A stretch of DNA of 48,210 nt, from the NCBI GenBank assembly GCA_947589505.1, contig CANQCF010000005.1:1-48210 (forward strand), read 5' to 3'. Positions within the stretch are counted from its first letter, which is position 1, and the number at the start of each line of letters is the position of its first letter. Below are positions 17,088 through 26,314 of this stretch, one piece after another. The notes under the pieces are model-generated. The model did no database searches, was not told the DNA's origin, and saw only the letters and a list, made by a program, of their open reading frames with translations. Both the position numbers and the translations under genes were made by a program. The DNA is from an uncultured Acetatifactor sp. (lineage in GTDB: Bacteria > Bacillota > Clostridia > Lachnospirales > Lachnospiraceae).

Positions 17088-19160
17088 ATGAAGAGTGATC
17101 CGAAGGAACAGAAAAGCTGGTCCCAGCTCTGGCTGAAATATGACAGGAAGCGGGATAACGGAAACGGGAACTATTTTGAACATGTGATTGTACAGGGCTT
17201 TGACTGTGAAGACCGTGTTGTCAGGAGCGCGCTGGGAGAGCTTTCCGATGGCGTGCGGGGGATGCTTGGAAGGACGATAAAGATCGTCTCGATAAAAGAG
17301 CCGGACGATTCCGGGAAAAGCGGAGAGTGTGTGGAACTTTCTGCTTCTTCAGATGCTTCCCTGCTCATAAAGAAGGCGGAGGGGACAGAACGCGGGATCC
17401 GGCCGGAGGGCTACGCCATTCGGGAGGAGAAGGGAAAGCTGACCCTGGAGGCGGCGGATGAAAAAGGGCTGCTCTATGCGGTCTTTCACCTGCTCCGGCT
17501 GATTGCCATGGAGCGCGGCCTTGCCGGGACGGATGTCCTCTGCTGCCCGGACAATCCCCTGCGGATGTATAATCACTGGGACAATATGGACGGTAGCATC
17601 GAGAGAGGGTATTCCGGCAGATCCTTTTTCTTTGAAAGCGATCAGGTGATCGTGGACGAGAGGACCCGGGATTACGCCCGGCTGGTGTCCAGCGTGGGGA
17701 TCAACGCCGTGGTGATCAACAATGTGAATGTAAAACAGGCCGCCACCTGGCTGATCACGGACCGCTATTTTGAAAAGGCGGCGCAGATGGCGGAGATCTT
17801 TGCGGACTACGGCATCCGGTTTTTCCTGAGCCTGAACTACGCCGCGTGCATGGAGCTGGGAGGACTTTCCGGCGCGGATCCCCTGGATCCGGAGGTGATC
17901 GCCTGGTGGCAGGAAAAGATGAAGGAATGTTTTGAAAAGATCCCGAATCTGGGCGGATTTCTCGTGAAGGCGGACTCCGAGGGCAGACCGGGGCCCTTTA
18001 CCTACGGACGGACCCAGGCGGATGGCGCCAATATGCTGGCGGACGCGGTCAGGCCCTACGGCGGTATCATTATCTGGCGGTGTTTTGTATATAATTGTAC
18101 TCAGGACTGGCGTGACAGAAAGACGGACAGGGCCCGGGCCGGATATGACAATTTTATCGGTATGGACGGGGACTATCATGAGAATGTGATCCTGCAGATC
18201 AAAAACGGCCCCATGGACTTCCAGATCCGGGAACCGGTGTCCCCCCTTCTGGGAGGGCTGTCGAAGACAAATCAGATGCTGGAGGTGCAGATTGCCCAGG
18301 AGTACACCGGACACCAGATCGATGTGTGTTATCTGATCCCGATGTTTAAGGAGGTTCTGGACTTCCACACCTATTGCAGGCCGGAAGCGGATACGGTGGC
18401 AGATGTAATCAGCGGCCGCGTTATGGGGAACCGGAACGCCGGGATCGCCGCGGTCTGCAACACCGGAAATGATGAGAACTGGACCGGAAGCGATCTGGCG
18501 GCGGCAAATCTCTACGGTTTTGGGAGGCTTGCCTTTCAGACTTCCCTCTCCTCGGAGGAAATCCTGGAGGAGTGGATCCCCCAGCAGTTTTCCGCGGACC
18601 GGGAGGTGATAGATACGATCAAAAAAATTCTCCTGACTTCCCGGGAGACTTATGAGAAGTACACCAGTCCCTTAGGGATCGGCTGGATGGTGACGCCCCA
18701 CGAACATTACGGCTGCAGCGTGGACGGCTATGAGTATTCCAGATGGGGCACCTATCACCGGGCGGACCACCTGGGGATCGGTGTGGACCGGAGCGATCAG
18801 GGCACGGGTTACGCTCTGCAGTACCATGAGCCCAACGCCTCCATGTATAACTCCATGGAGACCTGTCCGGAAGAATTGCTGTTATTTTTCCACCATGTAC
18901 CGTATAACTATATATTGAGGACAGGCAAAACTCTGATCCAGCACATCTACGACAGCCACTTCGAAGGCGTGGAAGAGGCGGAAGCCTCCGCCGCGGCCTG
19001 GGATACGCTGGAGGGCAGGGTGGAGGAGAAGACCTTCCGCCTTGTGCAGGAGAGGTTCCGGAGGCAGCTGTATAACGCAAGGGAGTGGAGGGATCAGGTG
19101 AACTCCTACTTCTTCCGAAAGAGCGGGATTCCGGATGAAAAAGGGCGCGATATCTACTGA
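17088..19160 (+). CDS. Alpha-glucuronidase, glycoside hydrolase family 67
   Basis: The 690-residue enzyme removes (4-O-methyl)glucuronic acid from xylo-oligosaccharides. It shows GH67 blocks in order: YAVFHLLRLI in the N-terminal domain, RMYNHWDNMDGSIERGYSGRS, GFLVKADSEGRPGPFTYGR, the DGDYHENVILQIKNGPMDFQ block and REPVSPLLGG, where family catalytic acids lie. There is no signal peptide, as expected for an intracellular enzyme acting on imported aldouronic acids. I start it at 17088 (MKSDPKEQK) behind GAGGTGG; the longer frame from 16875 reads through the terminator. With GH31 and GH2 next to it, the most likely substrate is a plant glucuronoxylan-type glycan. Confidence 0.93.
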   Translation: MKSDPKEQKSWSQLWLKYDRKRDNGNGNYFEHVIVQGFDCEDRVVRSALGELSDGVRGMLGRTIKIVSIKEPDDSGKSGECVELSASSDASLLIKKAEGTERGIRPEGYAIREEKGKLTLEAADEKGLLYAVFHLLRLIAMERGLAGTDVLCCPDNPLRMYNHWDNMDGSIERGYSGRSFFFESDQVIVDERTRDYARLVSSVGINAVVINNVNVKQAATWLITDRYFEKAAQMAEIFADYGIRFFLSLNYAACMELGGLSGADPLDPEVIAWWQEKMKECFEKIPNLGGFLVKADSEGRPGPFTYGRTQADGANMLADAVRPYGGIIIWRCFVYNCTQDWRDRKTDRARAGYDNFIGMDGDYHENVILQIKNGPMDFQIREPVSPLLGGLSKTNQMLEVQIAQEYTGHQIDVCYLIPMFKEVLDFHTYCRPEADTVADVISGRVMGNRNAGIAAVCNTGNDENWTGSDLAAANLYGFGRLAFQTSLSSEEILEEWIPQQFSADREVIDTIKKILLTSRETYEKYTSPLGIGWMVTPHEHYGCSVDGYEYSRWGTYHRADHLGIGVDRSDQGTGYALQYHEPNASMYNSMETCPEELLLFFHHVPYNYILRTGKTLIQHIYDSHFEGVEEAEASAAAWDTLEGRVEEKTFRLVQERFRRQLYNAREWRDQVNSYFFRKSGIPDEKGRDIY

Positions 19161-19516
19161 CGGAAAAGCGGCAAAAGAACGTTATGGCACAAAGCCGGAT
19201 CCATAGGACGGCGGGTATCAAGAGAACAGGAGCCGGGGGAAACGCACAAGGATAAAGGCCCAGGGATAGAAGTTCAGGCAGAAAAGCCCGAGGGAAAATT
19301 CAGGGAGAAAACTCCAGGGAAAAGCCTGGGAGCAAGGCCCGGGAAAGCCCAGAGATAAAATCTCAGGGATAGAAGTTTGGGGAGAATCGACTGGAGAGAA
19401 ACGCCCAGGAAGAAAAGCCTGGGGATAGAAACACAAGGCGAAACGCACAAGGAGGAAAGCCCAGAAATAGGCACCGGATACATGATAAAGGATACGGGGA
19501 AAGGGACCGGACGGAT
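19161..19516 (+). repeat. Purine-rich degenerate repeat leader between GH67 and GH2
   Basis: From about 19225 to 19475 the plus strand is almost free of T and made of diverged copies of a motif like CAGGGAKARAAGYCC (AGGGATAGAAGTT at about 19262 and 19376; AGGGAGAAAACTCC; AGGGAAAAGCCTGG). The unit length drifts between about 20 and 30 bases. No supported gene or promoter is seen. Frames open on the minus strand (19218-19586) are a by-product of the base bias. Confidence 0.7.
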
Positions 19517-22500
19517 ATGAGAAAAAACAATATGGAGCTGTGGACAAACGAGTGGTATTTTTTAAAGACGCCCCTGGACACGACATGGGAGGAGATGCAG
19601 GGCCGGAGGGAGGAATTTCTTCCGGTGGAGGTCCCTCACGACTGGCTGATCTATGACAGCAGGAATCTCTACGAGGACAGTTTCGGCTGGTACCGCAAAA
19701 CCTTTCAGGCGGAGCTTTCGGAGGGAGAGAGGCTGATCGTCCGCTTCGACGGCGTGTATATGGATTCCACCGTCTATTTAAACGGGGAGAAAGTCATGGA
19801 CTGGAAGTACGGCTACACGACTTTTGACGCGGACCTGACGGATCATCTGAAAAAAGGGAAGAATGAACTGGACCTTCTTGTGCGGCATCAGTCCCCGAAT
19901 TCCCGCTGGTATTCCGGCGCCGGGATTTACCGGAATGTCTGGCTGAAGCGCTGCGGGAAGGCCTATCTGCCCCTGGACGGGACATACGTGAACATCCGGC
20001 CCCTGTCCCGGCCGGAAGAAAGGAACAGTGCCTTTTCGCTGGACATTGAAACGGAACTGGAGGGAGAGTCCCTGGCGGAGAGCAGGGTGGAGTACCTCTT
20101 GCGGGAAGATTTCGGAGAGCAGAAAGCCGGCGGAATCTTTGGAAAGTGGCAGGCAGAGGTGGACGCCGGGGCAAAAAAGGCAGGCTTGTCCGTCCGCATA
20201 GACGACCCCGCTCTCTGGGATGTTGAGGATCCCAGGTGTTACATTCTGGAAGTGAAACTTTATCAGAAGGATAAATTACTGGACTGCCAGGAGATCACGG
20301 TGGGCTTTCGGAGCGTTGCTTTTGATCCGCAAAAGGGGCTTTTCTTAAACGGCAGGCAGGTGAAGGTCCACGGCGTCTGCGAGCACCACGATCTGGGCTG
20401 TTTGGGTTCCGCCTTTCACGAGGAGGCTTTGCGGCGGCAGTTTCGGATCTTGCGGGAGATGGGTGTCAACGGCCTGCGCACGAGCCACAATCCCCCGGCA
20501 CCGGAGTTTTTGGAATTGGCGGATCGCATGGGATTTCTCGTGGTGGACGAGGCTTTTGACATGTGGGAGCGCTCAAAGACCACATACGACTATGCCCGGT
20601 TCTTTGTCCAGTGGGCGGAGAGGGACGTGGCCAGCTGGATCCGCAGGGATCGGAACCACCCCAGCCTTCTGCTCTGGTCCATCGGCAACGAGATCTACGA
20701 CACCCACGCGGATGAGCATGGACAGGAGATCACCCGGAGACTGGTGGGGTATGTGCGGGACAATGACCCGAAGGAGAATGCCCGGGTCACGATCGGTTCT
20801 AATTATATGCCCTGGGAAAACGCCCGGAAGTGCGCGGATATCGTGAAGATCGCGGGGTACAACTACGGCGAGAGATACTATGAAGCGCACCACGCGCAAC
20901 ACCCGGACTGGATCATCTACGGAAGCGAGACGGCATCTGTGGTGCAGAGCCGGGGAATTTATCACTTCCCCCTCGCCCAGTCCATTCTCTCGGACGAGGA
21001 CGAACAGTGCTCCGCCCTGGGAAATTCTTCCACGAGCTGGGGGGCGGACAGCACGGAACAGTGTATCATCGACGACAGGGATGCGGCATTCGCATTCGGA
21101 CAGTTTGTCTGGACCGGCTTTGACTATATTGGAGAACCCACCCCCTACCACACGAAGAACTCGTATTTCGGCCAGATCGACACCGCGGGATTCCCGAAGG
21201 ATCCCTATTATACGTTCCAGTCTGCATGGACCGATTACCGGGAGAAACCCATGATACATCTGTTCCCGTATTGGGATTTTAACCCCGGCCAGATCATCGA
21301 CGTACGCGTGGCTACTAACGCGCCCCAGGCGGAGCTCTTTGTGAACGGCAGGAGGCAGGGCCGGCAGACGATCGACCACAAAGACGGCAGGTCCCTCCTG
21401 GCGTCCTGGCAGGTGCCCTACGAGCCCGGCGTCATTATGGCCGTGGCATACGACCAGGGGGGTAAGGAGATCGCAAGACAGGAGAGACGGTCCTTCGGAT
21501 CCAGTCATCAGATCTGCCTGACGCCGGATAAGACGGAACTGAGGGCGGATAACCGGGACCTTTGCTTTGTCACCATCGAGACCCTGGACGCCCAGGGGCA
21601 TCCCGTGGAGAACGCGGTGGACTATGTGAATGTGAAACTGGAAGGGCCGGCCCGGCTTCTGGGACTGGACAACGGGGACAGCACGGACTACGACGATTAC
21701 AAGTCCGACACCAGAAAGCTGTTTTCCGGGAAACTCCTGGCGGTGATCGGCACCACGGACCAGGCGGGGGAGATTAAGGTCACCGTCAGCGGAGAGGGGC
21801 TCTGTCCGGCCCAGCTGCTGCTGGAAGCCCATGAGGCGGAAGCGCTGGAGAAACACTATCTGGAAAACTGCGCGGCGGAAGAAAAGACAAAAGAATCGAG
21901 AGAGGCAATATCGGCGGGGAAAAATTCACCGGAAGACGAAAAACGCTGGATCCCCACGAGAAAGATTGAGCTGACTTTAGAAGAGGAGCCTGTTTTTACA
22001 CCGGAGCGGAGAGAACTGACCGTCACGGCGAAGGTTCTGCCGGAGGACGCCGCGCCGGAACTGATCTGGAAGGTGGTAAACGACGCGGGGATCGACGTCC
22101 CCATGGCGAAAGCGGAACCCCTGAGCGCGGATGGAAATATTCAGAAGGCGAAGATTACGGCGAAGGGGGACGGGAGCTTCCGGGTGCGCTGTATGGCGAA
22201 GGAACCCATCGGAAAAGTGACGGTGATCTCCCAGCTGGAGCTCAGGGCGGAGGGACTTGGGACTTCCTTCCTGAATCCTTACGAACTGGTGACGGCGGGA
22301 CTTTTTACCGAGAGTTTCGGAGAGATCGGGAACGGCAACGAGAAGGGAATCTCCACGGCCAGGGACGGCGAGAGCGGCGTGGTTTTTGACGGCGTGGACT
22401 TTGGAGATTACGGCTCGGACGAGATCACGATCCCTGTGTTTGCCCTCTCCGGGGAAGAATACCTGATCGAACTTTGGACAGGGATGCCGGGGGCGGAGGG

Positions 22501-23053
22501 AAGCGTTCTGATCGACACGCTGCACTATCAGAAACCGTCGATCTGGAACGTCTATCAGGAAGAGACCTGGAAACTGCCCAGGAGACTGAAGGGCGTGACC
22601 AGCTTAGGTCTTCTGATGCGGGATCAGAAAGTCCACATCAAGGGTTTTTCTTTCAAAAAGCTGGAGAAAGCCTTCGGAGAACTGTACGCCGGAGAAGCCA
22701 GCCGGGTGTACGGCGATGATTTTCAGATCAATGGAAGCCGCGTGGAGGGCATCGGCAACAATGTGACGCTGGAATTTGAAAATATGGACTTCGGAGAGAC
22801 GGGCAGCAGTCAGGTGGAGATCTGCGGCTGGACGCCGCTGCCGGTCAATACGATTCACATCCGCTTTAACCCGGAGAACGGCGGGGAGATGCAGGCGCGG
22901 ATGGCGGAATTCCGGGGAAGGGATACAAATGAGTACAACCGTCAGACCTTTTCCTTTGAAAAGATCTGCGGCAGGGGAAGGCTGGATCTGGTCTTCCTGC
23001 CGGGCTGTCAGTTTAATTTGGAATCCATCCGATTCCGGAAAGATGAGGGATAA
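19517..23053 (+). CDS. Glycoside hydrolase family 2 with C-terminal accessory domains
   Basis: The 1178-residue enzyme has the GH2 order: sugar-binding jelly roll (about 10-150, HDWLIYD and FGWYRKTF), immunoglobulin-like domain, TIM barrel with GVCEHHDLG, acid/base E392 in SIGNEIYD and nucleophile E471 in YGSETAS. After a DUF4982-like domain (about 570-630) come a bacterial Ig-like domain (about 825-890) and two CBM6-like jelly rolls to the end (VFDGVDFGDYGSDEITIPVF; VTLEFENMDFGETGSSQVEI). No signal peptide or sortase motif is seen, which is odd for so many accessory domains. The activity may be beta-galactosidase, beta-glucuronidase or similar. A second possible start is the Met at residue 6. 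Confidence 0.9.
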   Translation: MRKNNMELWTNEWYFLKTPLDTTWEEMQGRREEFLPVEVPHDWLIYDSRNLYEDSFGWYRKTFQAELSEGERLIVRFDGVYMDSTVYLNGEKVMDWKYGYTTFDADLTDHLKKGKNELDLLVRHQSPNSRWYSGAGIYRNVWLKRCGKAYLPLDGTYVNIRPLSRPEERNSAFSLDIETELEGESLAESRVEYLLREDFGEQKAGGIFGKWQAEVDAGAKKAGLSVRIDDPALWDVEDPRCYILEVKLYQKDKLLDCQEITVGFRSVAFDPQKGLFLNGRQVKVHGVCEHHDLGCLGSAFHEEALRRQFRILREMGVNGLRTSHNPPAPEFLELADRMGFLVVDEAFDMWERSKTTYDYARFFVQWAERDVASWIRRDRNHPSLLLWSIGNEIYDTHADEHGQEITRRLVGYVRDNDPKENARVTIGSNYMPWENARKCADIVKIAGYNYGERYYEAHHAQHPDWIIYGSETASVVQSRGIYHFPLAQSILSDEDEQCSALGNSSTSWGADSTEQCIIDDRDAAFAFGQFVWTGFDYIGEPTPYHTKNSYFGQIDTAGFPKDPYYTFQSAWTDYREKPMIHLFPYWDFNPGQIIDVRVATNAPQAELFVNGRRQGRQTIDHKDGRSLLASWQVPYEPGVIMAVAYDQGGKEIARQERRSFGSSHQICLTPDKTELRADNRDLCFVTIETLDAQGHPVENAVDYVNVKLEGPARLLGLDNGDSTDYDDYKSDTRKLFSGKLLAVIGTTDQAGEIKVTVSGEGLCPAQLLLEAHEAEALEKHYLENCAAEEKTKESREAISAGKNSPEDEKRWIPTRKIELTLEEEPVFTPERRELTVTAKVLPEDAAPELIWKVVNDAGIDVPMAKAEPLSADGNIQKAKITAKGDGSFRVRCMAKEPIGKVTVISQLELRAEGLGTSFLNPYELVTAGLFTESFGEIGNGNEKGISTARDGESGVVFDGVDFGDYGSDEITIPVFALSGEEYLIELWTGMPGAEGSVLIDTLHYQKPSIWNVYQEETWKLPRRLKGVTSLGLLMRDQKVHIKGFSFKKLEKAFGELYAGEASRVYGDDFQINGSRVEGIGNNVTLEFENMDFGETGSSQVEICGWTPLPVNTIHIRFNPENGGEMQARMAEFRGRDTNEYNRQTFSFEKICGRGRLDLVFLPGCQFNLESIRFRKDEG

Positions 23054-23056
23054 TTA

Positions 23057-24022
23057 ATGTTACAGAGTCTTTTGCCGGGGATTTCAAGTTCCCTTATGGC
23101 GTTCTGCGGTATTCTCTTCGCCTTTGCCGTGACGGTTTTCGCCACGGCAAAGCTGGCGCCCTTTCTGCCGAAGGATGGGGGCAGGGAATACGCGCATGAC
23201 GGAAAGTTGTCCGCGGGAAAACCCAGGGGCGCCGGGATTATTTTTGTGCTGGCGTTTGTGGGAGCGGTGCTCCTGTTCGTGCCTTTGGATGCGGAACTGG
23301 TGATTTATCTGATCCTGATCGTGATCTGCATGATGACCGGTTATCTGGACGACGCCTCAAAAACTCCCTGGGGGGAGTACAAGAAGGGCTTTCTGGATCT
23401 GTGCGTTGCGGCAATGGTGGCGTTCACCTACTTGAAATATAACCCCAGCACGGTGGATCTTGCCATCTTTGGAATGAGCTTTGCACTTCCCGCCTGGGTC
23501 TTTGCGGTTCTGACGGTGATCCTTGTCTGGACCTCCGTGAACGTGACCAATTGTTCGGATGGGGTGGACGGTCTCTCCGGAACCCTGACGATCATCAGCG
23601 TGATGACCATCTATGCGGTCGACCTGATCCGCGAGAGGTCGGAGAGCTATGCTTATCTCAACCTGCTGTTTGCGGTGTGTATCCTGGGATATCTCTGGTA
23701 CAATGCCACGCCCAGCAAGCTGATGATGGGTGACGCGGGTTCCCGCGCCATGGGTCTCTTCATCAGCATCGCGATCTTAAAGACCGGCGCGCCGGTTCTG
23801 TATATTCCGGTGGCGCTGGTGACGATCCTGGACGGCGGGCTGGGCCTGATCAAGGTCTCCCTGATCCGGTTCCTAAAGATTCACATCATGACAAATATCC
23901 GGACGCCCCTGCACGATCACGTGCGCAAGGTCTGGAACTGGTCCAACACCCAGACGGTCTTCCGCTTTGCCATCATACAGATCATCCTTGCGGCGGCGGT
24001 GGTCTACGGGGTAGGATTATAA
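23057..24022 (+). CDS. MraY-like phospho-N-acetylmuramoyl-pentapeptide transferase homologue
   Basis: The 321-residue protein has about ten membrane helices and the polyprenyl-phosphate N-acetylhexosamine-1-phosphate transferase motifs: GYLDDASKTPWG (DDxxK), NVTNCSDGVDGLSG and GDAGSRAMG. It should transfer a sugar-phosphate from a UDP-sugar to undecaprenyl phosphate. It differs from standard MraY in places: the N-terminal substrate motif reads KPRGAG, and the HHH-type motif reads PLHDHVRKV. It lies three bases after the GH2 gene, not in a dcw cell-wall cluster. It may be a second MraY or a paralogue for another polymer; the sequence cannot decide. Confidence 0.85.
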   Translation: MLQSLLPGISSSLMAFCGILFAFAVTVFATAKLAPFLPKDGGREYAHDGKLSAGKPRGAGIIFVLAFVGAVLLFVPLDAELVIYLILIVICMMTGYLDDASKTPWGEYKKGFLDLCVAAMVAFTYLKYNPSTVDLAIFGMSFALPAWVFAVLTVILVWTSVNVTNCSDGVDGLSGTLTIISVMTIYAVDLIRERSESYAYLNLLFAVCILGYLWYNATPSKLMMGDAGSRAMGLFISIAILKTGAPVLYIPVALVTILDGGLGLIKVSLIRFLKIHIMTNIRTPLHDHVRKVWNWSNTQTVFRFAIIQIILAAAVVYGVGL

Positions 24023-24121
24023 ATTCCGGATGCCTGCGTCTGCGGGACTGGAAAGCCTTGCTTTCTGGACAAAGGCAGTCGGGGAGTAGCAAAGATTCCA
24101 GAAGGGCGAATGTGCGGGAAT

Positions 24122-24200
24122 AGAGGAACCCGTGCAGCCCCGCCGGACGGCTGTGGGGGAACAGAGGGAACCGGACAGCCCTGTTGGACGGCCGGGGCTG
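24122..24200 (+). repeat. Two diverged 41-bp repeats in the greA-like leader
   Basis: AGAGGAACCCGTGCAGCCCC at 24122 and AGAGGGAACCGGACAGCCCT at 24163 start two related units ending in GGACGGCYGKGGGG-type strings. The remaining 100 bases before the gene hold small GC hairpins (for example CCTGCCGG/CGGGCAG near 24228-24246) but no clear promoter. Confidence 0.6.
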
Positions 24201-24300
24201 TAAAAACCGGTATGATTTTTAGAAAAAACCTGCCGGAAGACGGGCAGCTTCGGATAGAAACAGGAAGCTGCAGCGGCAGGCGATATGAGGAGGAAAGAAA

Positions 24301-24804
24301 ATGTACGACGAGCTGACACCCAGCGATATCAAAAAAATGGAGGAGGAGATCCGGCACCGGAAATCGGTAATCCGTCCTCAGGTTTTGGAAGAGGTAAAAG
24401 AGGCCAGGGCCCAGGGGGATCTCAGTGAGAATTTTGAGTACCATGCGGCAAAGAAAGTGAAGAACCAGAACGAGAGCCGGATCCGCTACCTGGAAAAGAT
24501 GATCCGGACCGCTACGGTGATCTCCGAGGATTCCGCGGCGGACGAGGTGGGGATCAACAACACTGTCACCGTGGAATTTGTGGACGACGGCAGCGTAGAG
24601 ACTTACCGGATCGTGACCACGGTTCGGGGGAACTCCCTGGAAGGTCTGATCAGCAACGAATCTCCCATGGGAAAAGCGCTTCTCGGCAAAAAAGAAGGGG
24701 AAATCGTCCATGTCCAGGTGAATCCATCCATTGGATACGAGGTAAAGATCCTGAAGATCGAGAAGACCGGAGACGACGACAGCATACAGCTTCGCGGTTT
24801 CTGA
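24301..24804 (+). CDS. GreA/GreB-family transcription elongation factor
   Basis: The 167-residue protein has the N-terminal coiled-coil of Gre factors (about 8-75) with the acidic tip ARAQGDLSENFEYHAAK, whose Asp and Glu residues help RNA polymerase cleave backtracked RNA. The C-terminal FKBP-like domain is present (GLISNESPMGKALLGKKEGEIV). An AGGAGGAAAGAAA site precedes the start. The general greA is probably elsewhere, so this could be a paralogue. It is 16 bases from the HAD-CPBP fusion gene and likely shares its transcript. Confidence 0.93.
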   Translation: MYDELTPSDIKKMEEEIRHRKSVIRPQVLEEVKEARAQGDLSENFEYHAAKKVKNQNESRIRYLEKMIRTATVISEDSAADEVGINNTVTVEFVDDGSVETYRIVTTVRGNSLEGLISNESPMGKALLGKKEGEIVHVQVNPSIGYEVKILKIEKTGDDDSIQLRGF

Positions 24805-24820
24805 CGGGAGTATGCGTTTT

Positions 24821-26293
24821 ATGAAAGACGAAATCTGGCAGAAAAAAGAATACCTTCTGTTTGACCTGGACGGAACGCTTACGGATCCGAAACAGGGGAT
24901 CACAACCTGCGTGCAGTATGCCCTGAAAGATTTTGGAATCGAGGAGCCGGATCTGGACAAGCTGGAGCCCTTTATCGGACCTCCCCTGAAGGACAGTTTT
25001 ATGGAATTTTACGGTTTCACGGAGGAGCAGGCACAGAGGGCGGTTGCAAAGTACCGGGAACGCTTTCAGGACATCGGTATCTTTGAGAACGAGGTCTACC
25101 GGGGGATCCCGCAGATGCTGAAAAAACTTCGGATGCGGGGAATGCGCCTGGCCGTCGCCTCCAGCAAGCCCACTGTTTTTGTGGAGAGGATCCTGGAGCA
25201 TTTTCACATCCGGGAATACTTTGACGTTGTGGTGGGAAGCGAGCTGGACGGCAGACGGGTGGAAAAAGAGGAAGTGGTCCGGGAGGCGCTCCGCCGGCTG
25301 TTTCCGGACGGCAGGGTGGACAAGAGCAAGGTGTATATGATCGGGGACCGGAAGTTTGACGTGGAAGGCGCGAAGGCGCTGGGGATCGACTCCGTGGGCG
25401 TCTCCTACGGGTACGGCGGCATGGAGGAGCTGCGGGCAGCCCACGCGGACTATATCGTGCGGTCCGTGGAAGAACTCCGCAGGTTTCTCCTGAGGGGCTA
25501 TGAGGACATGGAAAAGGATCTGAACAGCCTTCAGAAGATCTGGCTGCTCCTGTTTTCTTTTGTGCTCTTTCTCGCCGTGCGTGGTTTTGCGGAAAACCTA
25601 TGCCTGGTCTTGGCCGGACGCGCGGGCATGGAGATCACCCGGAATCTCTCGGCCATCATTTCCGGGATCGGCTTTCTGGCGGGAGGACTCGTCATTTTTG
25701 GAAGCGCCCGCAAATGCGTGCGCAGGACTATTCGGGATATGTACCTGACCCACCTGACCCCGCAGCCCGGGACATCCTATGGTCTGGCGGCGCTTTCCGC
25801 GGCAGGACTTTCCCTGGGTGGGGCCATGCTCCTTGGCCTGACGGGGATCACCGGAAGCTCGGATGCCTACCAGGCGGTGGCGGAGGCCCAGTCAGGGGCT
25901 TCTTTTGGCGTCGCTCTGGTCTGCTACGGCCTTGTAAGCCCCCTGGCGGAGGAACTGTTGTTCCGTGGCGTGATCTACGGGTATCTGCGGAGATTCTATG
26001 ACGTTATGACGGCGATCGTGGCGTCCTCGATCCTGTTCGGCGTCTACCACGGCAATATGGTACAAGCCCTCTATGCGGCTGCCATGGGGTATTTGATCGC
26101 CTATGCCTATGAGTATTTTGCAGACTTCCGCGTCCCGGTGTGTATGCATGCGGGGATGAATCTCCTGAGCCTGATCGTCTCTTACACGGGACTGGGCGGA
26201 ACCAGGTTCTGCAGCTGGCCGGTGTGCATTGTCTTACTGCTTCTGGGAGGAGGGAGCACGGTATTCCTTGCCAGAAGGAAACGAATCCTATAA
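24821..26293 (+). CDS. HAD phosphatase fused to CPBP-family intramembrane protease
   Basis: Residues 1-220 are a HAD hydrolase of the phosphoglycolate phosphatase or Gph type: motif I FDLDGTLTD, motif II ASSKP, motif IV MIGDRKFDVEGAKALG. About seven hydrophobic segments follow, with the three CPBP (CAAX-like, Abi) motifs: EELLFRG near residue 380, FGVYHGN near 413 and HAGMN near 446, where the Glu and His residues would form the active site. Both halves look complete. CPBP proteases in bacteria often serve peptide maturation, immunity or membrane homeostasis. I start at 24821 because the ATG at 24812 is too close to GGGAG. I do not know this fusion as a characterised protein. It could be two ancestral genes joined by loss of a stop, but there is no sign of a recent frameshift. 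Confidence 0.88.
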   Translation: MKDEIWQKKEYLLFDLDGTLTDPKQGITTCVQYALKDFGIEEPDLDKLEPFIGPPLKDSFMEFYGFTEEQAQRAVAKYRERFQDIGIFENEVYRGIPQMLKKLRMRGMRLAVASSKPTVFVERILEHFHIREYFDVVVGSELDGRRVEKEEVVREALRRLFPDGRVDKSKVYMIGDRKFDVEGAKALGIDSVGVSYGYGGMEELRAAHADYIVRSVEELRRFLLRGYEDMEKDLNSLQKIWLLLFSFVLFLAVRGFAENLCLVLAGRAGMEITRNLSAIISGIGFLAGGLVIFGSARKCVRRTIRDMYLTHLTPQPGTSYGLAALSAAGLSLGGAMLLGLTGITGSSDAYQAVAEAQSGASFGVALVCYGLVSPLAEELLFRGVIYGYLRRFYDVMTAIVASSILFGVYHGNMVQALYAAAMGYLIAYAYEYFADFRVPVCMHAGMNLLSLIVSYTGLGGTRFCSWPVCIVLLLLGGGSTVFLARRKRIL

Positions 26294-26314
26294 AAGTTTT
26301 CAGAGGTATTCAGT

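Noticed and set aside
20573..21856. Long (427-codon) minus-strand frame inside the GH2 gene, and a similar one at 17349-18368 in GH67
   Set aside because: They are shadows caused by GC-rich codon use; the plus-strand genes are clear family members.
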